From: Frankiales bacterium
GTDB taxonomy: Bacteria; Actinomycetota; Actinomycetes; Mycobacteriales; SCTD01
Assembly (NCBI GenBank): GCA_025464695.1
Contig: JAODNQ010000033.1
Coordinates: 1-5,446, forward strand
Direction: 5' to 3'
Length of the DNA stretch: 5,446 bases
Of the stretch, positions 1-4,515 are shown piece after piece. The notes under the pieces were generated by a model that had not been told where the DNA came from, did not search any database, and saw nothing but the letters and a program-made list of their open reading frames with translations. The position numbers and the translations under genes are program-made. Position 1 is the first letter of the stretch; every line of letters begins with the position of its first letter.

Positions 1-186
1 CCGCTGCTGCCCCCGGTGCCGGACGTCGCCGGGGTGGTGCGCGGCCTGCCGCTCGGGCAGCTGGTCGGGCAGCGGCTCGCGGCCACGGCGGCGCGGGCCG
101 CGGCCGCCAGCGCCTGGGAGGCCGCAGCCGTCCGGGCGACCGCGCTCGTCGACAAGCGGCCGGTGCCCGCGCCGCCCGAGGCCTGA
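1..186 (+). CDS. C-terminal end of an unrecognised protein (5' partial)
   Basis: The frame is open from the first base and ends at a TGA at 184-186, giving the last 61 residues of a protein that begins before the window. Almost every codon ends in G or C, as in the neighbouring genes, so it looks truly coding. The visible part is Ala/Arg/Pro-rich. It contains an alanine-rich stretch that is probably helical, around residues 26-50, followed by a Pro-rich tail ending in PEA. I see no catalytic motif, Cys cluster or clear membrane segment, and I do not recognise the family. It converges on the AAA+ ATPase gene with only 16 nt between the two stop codons, and no hairpin terminator is visible in that gap. 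No function is assigned. Confidence 0.6.
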   Translation, partial: PLLPPVPDVAGVVRGLPLGQLVGQRLAATAARAAAASAWEAAAVRATALVDKRPVPAPPEA

Positions 187-202
187 CCCGGCAGCCCGCG
201 CC

Positions 203-2467
203 CTACCGCTCCGCGCGCCGCTCCGCGTAGGCCGCGAGCTCGGCCACCTGGGCGGCGTCGAGCGACGGGCGCACCACGGCGAGGGCCGCCTCGACGTGGG
301 CGCTCGTGACCAGGTGCGCCGTCCGCGACTCCCGCATCGCGGCCAGCGCCGCCTCGCGCACCAGCGCGGCGCAGTCGGCGGCGGAGAAGCCCTCGGTCCG
401 CCGGCCCAGCTCCTCGAGGTCGACGGGCTGCAGCGGCCAGTCGGGGTGGCCGGCGTAGTTCGGCGGCGGGTTGACGCCGTCCTCGGGCCAGCGCTCGGCC
501 ACGGGCATCGTCGTCTGCAGCGGCACCTTGCGCGAGGCCGCCCGCAGGATCTCGGTCCGGGCCGCGGCGTCGGGCGGGGGCACGAAGACCAGCCGCTCGA
601 GGCGCCCGGGGCGGAGCAGGGCGGGGTCGATCCGGTCGGGCCGGTTGGTGGCCCCGACGACGACGACGTCGCGCATCTGCTCGATCCCGTCGAGCTCGGT
701 CAGCAGCGCCGCCACGACCCGGTCGGTGGTGCCGCCGTCGTTGCCCGCGCCGCGGACGGGAGCGAGGGCGTCGACCTCGTCGAGGAACACCAGCGACGGC
801 GCCGACTCGCGGGCCCGCCGGAACAGCTCGCGGACGGCCGCCTCCGACTCGCCGACCCACTTGCTGAGCAGCTCCGCGCCCTTGACGGTGAGCACGTTGG
901 CCTCGCCCGAGCCGGCCAGCGCCCGGACGAGGAACGTCTTGCCGCACCCGGGCGGCCCGTAGAGCAGGACGCCCCGCGGCGGTGAGACCCCGAGCGAGGT
1001 GAACGTGTCGGGGTAGCGCAGCGGCCACAGGACCGCCTCGGTCAGGGCCTGCTTGACCTCGACCATGTCGCCGACGTCGTCGAGGGTGAGGCCGCCGAGC
1101 TCGAGGGTGCCCTGGGCCGCCGTCGGGCGGACGACGCCGAGCGCCCCCTCGACGTCCTGCGCCGCGACCACCGGGGCGTCGACGTCGCGCTGCCGCGCCG
1201 CGGCCCGGGTGCCCGCGGTCCTGAGCAGGGCCAGCAGGTCGGCGGCGACGAACCCCGGGGTGCGGGCGGCGACGTCGTCGAGGGAGACGTCGTCGGCCAG
1301 CGGCAGGGAGGCGGTGAGGGCGCCGAGCAGCCGGCGGCGCTGCGCCTTGTCGGGCAGCGGGACGGTGAGCTGGTGCTCGAGCAGGCCGGGGGAGGTCAGC
1401 TGCTCGGACAGGCCCTCGGGACGCGTCGTCGTGCAGACCACGGCGGTCCGCCCCGCGGTGACGGCCGCCCGGACCAGGCCGAGCAGGGTCGGCAGCAGCG
1501 GACCCGCGCCCTCGCGGGGAGCCAGCGCGTCGACGTCCTCGAGGAGCACGACGCCCGACGTCGCCAGCAGGGTGCGCAGCTGCGCGGCGGCGTCGTCCGG
1601 GGCCAGCGCGGCGAGCTCCGGGCCCCACGCCCGCACCAGCCCGACGCCGAGATCGGCCGCCACCGCCTCGACCAGCGACGACTTCCCCGACCCTGCCGGC
1701 CCCGTGACCAGCACCCCCATCTGCGGGGCGCTGCCCAGCTTGGCCAGCAGCGCGGGGTGGGAGAAGCCGAGGTCGAGCCACTCCTTGAGCCGGGCGACCT
1801 GCTCCTCGAGGCCGGGGAGGTCGGCCGAGCGGCGCACGGGGACGGGGGCGTGGACGACCGGCGCCGGCGCCGCGGGCGCGGGCGTGCGGGGGTCGTGCCA
1901 GCGGACCTGCGTCCCGGCGCCCACCAGCACCGGCCCCGGCGGGACGACGTCGAGCACGCTCACCCGCACCGTCGTCGCCTGGAACATGAGCCGGTTGCTG
2001 ATGCTGCGCCGGACCTGCGCCCGGTCGGGCGGGGCCACCTCCGGCAGGTCCTGCACGAGCAGGGAGGCGGCGTCGCCGGCGGTGACGACCTTGCCGTAGA
2101 GCGCGGACCGCAGCAGGCCCGCGTCGACGACGGCGACCACCTCCGGCGGCCCGGACACGGTCACCGACGTCGCGGGCAGGATCGCCGCGGCCCGCACCTC
2201 GACGACGGTCCCGTCGGGCACGCCGAGGTTCGCCTGGAGCAGTTCGTCGCACAGCAGCAGGTCCGGGGGAGTGCCGGCGGGGGCCGGTGCGGCGAGGGCG
2301 CCGGTGCGGCGGGCACCCTCGAGGTGGACGACGTCGAGCGCGCCGATGCCGAGCGCGGCGAGCACCTGCGGGGCGACGCGCACGAGCCCGCGGGACTGCT
2401 CGTCGGCGGGCAGGCGGCGGACCGCGGTGAGCCGGACGCTGGCGGGCTGGGACGGCGGCGAGGTCAC
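203..2467 (-). CDS. Tandem AAA+ ATPase, Cdc48/p97/VAT-like (Msm0858/Rv0435c family)
   Basis: This 754-residue cytoplasmic ATPase has the N-D1-D2 order of Cdc48/p97. Residues 1-190 fit an N-terminal substrate/cofactor domain (double-psi barrel type), followed by a Pro/Ala linker at 191-212. D1 has Walker A GPAGSGKS (256-263), but its Walker B reads LLEDVD (308-313) instead of DE, the sensor-1 Asn is Thr348, and the two arginine-finger positions are Ser359 and Leu362. D2 is complete: Walker A GPPGCGKT (504-511), an aromatic pore loop around Trp537, Walker B FLDEVD (561-566), sensor Asn608 and fingers Arg619/Arg622. D2 is therefore the likely motor, with D1 mainly structural. An unusual insertion of about 30 residues lies at 651-680, after D2 strand 5. 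The family is known to form rings that remodel proteins; substrates here are unknown. The start is GTG at 2467, 10 nt after the otsA stop, so cotranscription with otsA is likely. Mycobacterial homologues, as I recall, sit beside phosphatidylserine synthesis genes instead. Confidence 0.93.
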   Translation of the reverse strand: MTSPPSQPASVRLTAVRRLPADEQSRGLVRVAPQVLAALGIGALDVVHLEGARRTGALAAPAPAGTPPDLLLCDELLQANLGVPDGTVVEVRAAAILPATSVTVSGPPEVVAVVDAGLLRSALYGKVVTAGDAASLLVQDLPEVAPPDRAQVRRSISNRLMFQATTVRVSVLDVVPPGPVLVGAGTQVRWHDPRTPAPAAPAPVVHAPVPVRRSADLPGLEEQVARLKEWLDLGFSHPALLAKLGSAPQMGVLVTGPAGSGKSSLVEAVAADLGVGLVRAWGPELAALAPDDAAAQLRTLLATSGVVLLEDVDALAPREGAGPLLPTLLGLVRAAVTAGRTAVVCTTTRPEGLSEQLTSPGLLEHQLTVPLPDKAQRRRLLGALTASLPLADDVSLDDVAARTPGFVAADLLALLRTAGTRAAARQRDVDAPVVAAQDVEGALGVVRPTAAQGTLELGGLTLDDVGDMVEVKQALTEAVLWPLRYPDTFTSLGVSPPRGVLLYGPPGCGKTFLVRALAGSGEANVLTVKGAELLSKWVGESEAAVRELFRRARESAPSLVFLDEVDALAPVRGAGNDGGTTDRVVAALLTELDGIEQMRDVVVVGATNRPDRIDPALLRPGRLERLVFVPPPDAAARTEILRAASRKVPLQTTMPVAERWPEDGVNPPPNYAGHPDWPLQPVDLEELGRRTEGFSAADCAALVREAALAAMRESRTAHLVTSAHVEAALAVVRPSLDAAQVAELAAYAERRAER

Positions 2468-2474
2468 GCCGCCG

Positions 2475-2480
2475 ACCCTA
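2475..2480 (-). promoter_or_regulatory. TAGGGT: possible -10 box or Shine-Dalgarno for the ATPase gene
   Basis: On the minus strand TAGGGT overlaps the otsA stop codon and lies 7 nt before the ATPase GTG start. It fits an actinobacterial TAnnnT -10 box placed for a leaderless transcript. Its AGGG part also fits a Shine-Dalgarno site with a spacer of about 8 nt. The sequence alone does not decide between internal promoter and ribosome binding site. With a 10-nt intergenic gap the ribosome binding reading is the simpler one. Confidence 0.3.
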
Positions 2481-3884
2481 GGTGCGGGCTGCCCGCTCCG
2501 CGGTCGGCGCGTCGAGGGCGGCCCGCTGGGCCGCCAGCCACGCCCCCGGCGGCAGGGCGCCGGCCGTCACGGCGAGCCTGCGCGTCCGGGTCCGCCGCTC
2601 GTCGGCGGCCATGCACAGCGCCGCGTGCAGGGCCTCCGCCGTGCCCCCGACGTCGTGCGGGTCGACGAGCAGCGCGTCCGCCCCGAGCTCGTCGGCGCAC
2701 CCCGCCTCGCGGCTCAGCACGAGGGCGACGCCGTCGTCGGACAGGACCACGCCCTCCTTCGCCACCAGGTTCATGCCGTCGCGCAGGGGGTTGACCAGCA
2801 GGACGTCGGCGAGGCCGAGGGCGGCCAGGCTGCGGGGGTGGTCGTCCTCGACGACGAGCGCGACGGCGTCGGGGCCGAACTCGGCCTGCACCTGCTCGAC
2901 GGCGTCGCGCACCTGGGCGGCGTACGCGCGGTACTGCGGCAGCGACGACCGCGACGGGTAGGCCAGGGCGAGGTGGACCACCCGGCCGCGGTGCTCGGGG
3001 TACCGGCGCAGCAGCTCGGCGTAGGCGTGCAGGCCGGGGACGATGCCCTTCGTCGGCTCGCTGCGGTCGACCCGCAGCAGCAGCTGCCGGGCACCGACGA
3101 GCGCGCGCAGCTCCTCGCGCCGGCGGGCGACGTCGGGCTGCGCCGCCCGCGACCGCAGCGCTGCCGCGTCGACGCCGAGGGGGTGGACGCCGACGCGCAC
3201 GGTGCGGCCCTCCCAGACGACCTCGTCGTCGCGGACCTCCGCCCCGAGCAGCTGGGCGCAGCAGGCGACGAAGGCCGCGGCCCAGCGGGGCGACAGGAAC
3301 CCGACGGCGTCCGCTCCGAGCAGGCCCTCGAGCAGCTCGGCCGCGACCGGCAGCGCCGCGAGGGCGTCGGGCGGGGCCCACGGGGTGTGGCTGAAGTGCG
3401 AGACCCGCAGGTCGGGCCGCAGGACGCGCAGCCGCGCGGGCACCAGGGCCAGGTGGTAGTCCTGCACGAGCACGGCCGCACCCGGCGCGGCGGCGTCGGC
3501 GAGGGCCGCGGCGAAGGCGTCGGAGTAGGCCCGGTAGCCCGCCCAGTCGGCCTCGGTCAGCGGCTCGGCCGGCATCAGGTGCTGCACGGGCCACAGCACC
3601 GAGTTCGCCACGCGGTCGTACGCGGCGCTGAAGACCTCGGCGTCGAGCGGCAGCATCCGGACCTCGGGAGGCAGCCGCCCCTCGCGCACCGCCCGCCGGT
3701 CGGCGTCGTTCAGCGCGGCACAGACCCAGCCGCTGCCCCCGCCCTCGGGCACCACGAGCGCGCTGACCAGCCCGCCGCCGCCGCGGCGCAGCTCCAGCCC
3801 GCCGTCGCCGGTGTCGAAGAACGAGACCGGGCCCCGGTTGGAGGCGAGCAGCAGCGCGGCCTGCGGGACGGGGGCGCTGAGCAC
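2478..3884 (-). CDS. otsA: Trehalose-6-phosphate synthase (UDP-forming), GT20
   Basis: This cytoplasmic enzyme joins UDP-glucose and glucose-6-phosphate to trehalose-6-phosphate, the first step of the OtsAB route to the stress protectant trehalose. The 468-residue length is normal for the family. GT20 landmarks occur in order: SNRGPV (15-20), the glycine loop GGGGLVSAL (35-43), NSVLWP (94-99), QDYHL (141-145), HTPWAPPD (166-173), the VDRSEPTKG phosphate/donor motif with Arg274 and Lys279, YPSR with Arg312, and PLRDGMNLVAKE (366-377) with Asp369 and Glu377. The DRSEPTKG and HTPWAPP versions resemble the actinobacterial OtsA branch, which is also related to the pseudo-glycosyltransferase VldE, so a modified acceptor cannot be ruled out. 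GTG at 3884 is the only usable start: an in-frame TAG lies 9 nt upstream and SNRGPV begins by residue 15. No good Shine-Dalgarno precedes it. The phosphatase gene otsB is not in the window. The AAA+ ATPase gene follows after 10 nt. Confidence 0.88.
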   Translation of the reverse strand: MLSAPVPQAALLLASNRGPVSFFDTGDGGLELRRGGGGLVSALVVPEGGGSGWVCAALNDADRRAVREGRLPPEVRMLPLDAEVFSAAYDRVANSVLWPVQHLMPAEPLTEADWAGYRAYSDAFAAALADAAAPGAAVLVQDYHLALVPARLRVLRPDLRVSHFSHTPWAPPDALAALPVAAELLEGLLGADAVGFLSPRWAAAFVACCAQLLGAEVRDDEVVWEGRTVRVGVHPLGVDAAALRSRAAQPDVARRREELRALVGARQLLLRVDRSEPTKGIVPGLHAYAELLRRYPEHRGRVVHLALAYPSRSSLPQYRAYAAQVRDAVEQVQAEFGPDAVALVVEDDHPRSLAALGLADVLLVNPLRDGMNLVAKEGVVLSDDGVALVLSREAGCADELGADALLVDPHDVGGTAEALHAALCMAADERRTRTRRLAVTAGALPPGAWLAAQRAALDAPTAERAART

Positions 3885-3890
3885 CCCGCG

Positions 3891-3896
3891 AGCCTA
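3891..3896 (-). promoter_or_regulatory. -10 box of otsA (TAGGCT), probably leaderless
   Basis: On the minus strand TAGGCT matches the actinobacterial TAnnnT -10 consensus and ends 6 nt before the otsA GTG start, which places the expected transcription start at or next to the start codon. No Shine-Dalgarno lies at a useful distance; the nearest purine run, GAGGT, is about 20 nt away. This combination is typical of leaderless genes in actinobacteria. No convincing -35 is visible at 17-18 nt spacing. Confidence 0.45.
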
Positions 3897-3930
3897 GAGC
3901 GCGGACCTCACCGCGAGGGCAGGTCGAGAC

Positions 3931-3944
3931 CACCCGCACGGGTG
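3931..3944. promoter_or_regulatory. Perfect dyad CACCCG-CA-CGGGTG, possible operator
   Basis: Two perfect 6-bp inverted arms are separated by 2 bp in the divergent intergenic region. The centre is about 53 bp upstream of the predicted otsA start site and about 130 bp upstream of the Cys-rich gene. A short dyad GGTC-GA-GACC (3922-3931) abuts it. Compact symmetry of this size suits a dimeric DNA-binding regulator. I do not recognise the regulator, and short GC-rich dyads also arise by chance. Confidence 0.3.
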
Positions 3945-4056
3945 ACGAGGCAGGCCCTCCGGGCAGCCGATGCTCTCGAGGTCACGGTGGTGAGACGGAC
4001 TTCATCACCCCCACTGCTTCCGGGCCGACCCGAGGGAACTGGTCGTCCGGAGCCTC

Positions 4057-4060
4057 GAGG
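4057..4060 (+). promoter_or_regulatory. Shine-Dalgarno GAGG deciding the start of the Cys-rich gene
   Basis: GAGG lies 6 nt before the GTG at 4067 and 12 nt before the alternative GTG at 4073. The first spacing is much better, so 4067 is preferred. No ATG, GTG or TTG start was found in this frame between about 3960 and 4067. Confidence 0.45.
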
Positions 4061-4066
4061 TCTTCC

Positions 4067-4318
4067 GTGCTCGTGTCCTACGTCGACCGCTGCGCCGTCT
4101 GCTCGTGCTCCTCGCTCCGGGACGAGGGCGGACGCCGCCCGGTCCCCGGGCTCGGGGCCTGCGTGAGCGGCTGTCCCTGCCACGACGCGCCGCCCGCGGC
4201 CGTCCTGCGCTCCACCCGCGCCTCCTCGGCCGCGCTCGGCAACGACGCCGCCCGCTTCCGGCTGTTCCGCCGCGGCCGCCGGTCCGCCGCCGCCGCCCTG
4301 CACGGTGCCGCCCGCTAG
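4067..4318 (+). CDS. Small Cys-rich, putative metal-binding protein, 83 residues, function unknown
   Basis: I do not recognise this protein. The frame runs from GTG at 4067 to TAG at 4316-4318, and nearly every codon ends in G or C, the strongest sign that this frame and not its overlapping shadows is coding. The N-terminal half carries two Cys clusters: Cys9-x2-Cys12-x-Cys14 and Cys32-x3-Cys36-x-Cys38-His39, about 17 residues apart. Six Cys plus one His in 31 residues suggest a zinc or other metal site, or a redox knot. The C-terminal half is Ala/Arg-rich and strongly basic (around residues 60-83), which could bind nucleic acid or acidic partners. No signal peptide or membrane segment is visible, so it is probably cytoplasmic. 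It lies between divergent otsA and the SAM-regulated thrC, on the thrC strand, with its stop 29 nt before the thrC -10 box, so read-through into the thrC leader is possible. Confidence 0.6.
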   Translation: MLVSYVDRCAVCSCSSLRDEGGRRPVPGLGACVSGCPCHDAPPAAVLRSTRASSAALGNDAARFRLFRRGRRSAAAALHGAAR

Positions 4319-4340
4319 GGCCGCCCCGCCGCACGGCTCC

Positions 4341-4359
4341 GGCCCGCTAGACTCGGGCC
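4341..4359 (+). promoter_or_regulatory. Inverted repeat GGCCCG-N7-CGGGCC over the thrC -10 box
   Basis: Six-bp arms (4341-4346 and 4354-4359) flank a 7-nt centre that contains the TAGACT box. In DNA this could be an operator that blocks the promoter. In RNA it could be a weak terminator hairpin for the Cys-rich gene, but no T-run follows, so a classical intrinsic terminator is unlikely. Confidence 0.25.
4348..4353 (+). promoter_or_regulatory. -10 box (TAGACT) of the thrC leader
   Basis: TAGACT fits the TAnnnT consensus of the actinobacterial housekeeping sigma factor. It would start transcription near 4360, giving a leader of about 155 nt with the riboswitch beginning about 27 nt into the RNA. 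No TTGACA-like -35 is visible at the usual distance, which is common in high-GC actinobacteria. Confidence 0.5.
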
Positions 4360-4386
4360 CGTACTCCTACAACTGCATACGCACCG

Positions 4387-4502
4387 CTCATCCAGAGGGG
4401 CACCAGGGACACGGCCCGACGACGCCCCGGCAACCAGCGCGACCTGCGCCAGGTGCCACTTCCGTCCCGCAGCAGGCCTCGGCCGCGTGCGGGGAAGATG
4501 AG
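4387..4502 (+). ncRNA. SAM-I (S-box) riboswitch upstream of thrC
   Basis: This aptamer binds S-adenosylmethionine in the nascent mRNA. P1 pairs CTCATC (4387-4392) with GATGAG (4497-4502). The conserved CAGAG junction follows. P2 pairs GGGGC (4397-4401) with GCCCC (4424-4428), and P2b pairs GGG (4406-4408) with CCC (4415-4417). The hallmark CGGCAACC is at 4428-4435. P3 pairs GCGC (4437-4440) with GCGC (4446-4449), closed by ACC/GGT. The GGTGCCACTTCC J3/4 segment (4452-4463) is close to the S-box consensus; its CC can pair with GG (4413-4414) in the P2 loop as the usual pseudoknot. P4 pairs TCCCGCA (4465-4471) with TGCGGGG (4488-4494). These elements in this order fit SAM-I better than SAM-IV. 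There is no downstream U-run, and P1 reaches into the Shine-Dalgarno region, so translational control is likely. SAM-I switches usually turn genes off when SAM is high. Confidence 0.9.
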
Positions 4503-4508
4503 GAGAGG
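4501..4508 (+). promoter_or_regulatory. thrC ribosome binding site, overlapping the riboswitch
   Basis: AGGAGAGG ends 7 nt before the ATG at 4516. Its first two bases belong to the P1 3' strand. GAGGCCT (4505-4511) is exactly complementary to AGGCCTC (4474-4480) in the P4 loop region. The site can therefore be masked by folding of the riboswitch. Confidence 0.7.
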
Positions 4509-4515
4509 CCTCGCC

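Noticed and set aside
187..202. Bidirectional terminator between the convergent genes
   Set aside because: The 16-nt gap holds no stable stem-loop and no T-run.
4035..4062. Possible ECF-sigma promoter (GGAAC at 4035-4039) before the Cys-rich gene
   Set aside because: No matching GTT- or CGTC-type -10 element at the expected spacing; one pentamer is too little.
3975..4062. Direct repeat CTCGAGGTC at 3975-3983 and 4054-4062
   Set aside because: Only two 9-bp copies, 79 bp apart, in GC-rich DNA; the second overlaps the Shine-Dalgarno, and chance is a sufficient explanation.
2271..4166. Long plus-strand open frame antisense to otsA and the start of the ATPase gene
   Set aside because: Its Arg/Gly/Gln-rich product has no recognisable motifs and mirrors the codon bias of the minus-strand genes; such shadows are expected at this GC content.
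4005..4334. Minus-strand open frames opposite the Cys-rich gene
   Set aside because: The products are low-complexity Arg/Gly/Ala sequence, and third-position G/C bias favours the plus-strand 4067-4318 frame.
4387..4502. SAM-IV riboswitch instead of SAM-I
   Set aside because: The CAGAG junction, a P4 stem before the P1 3' strand and the J3/4 TTCC segment fit SAM-I better, though the loop-to-SD pairing recalls SAM-IV pseudoknots.
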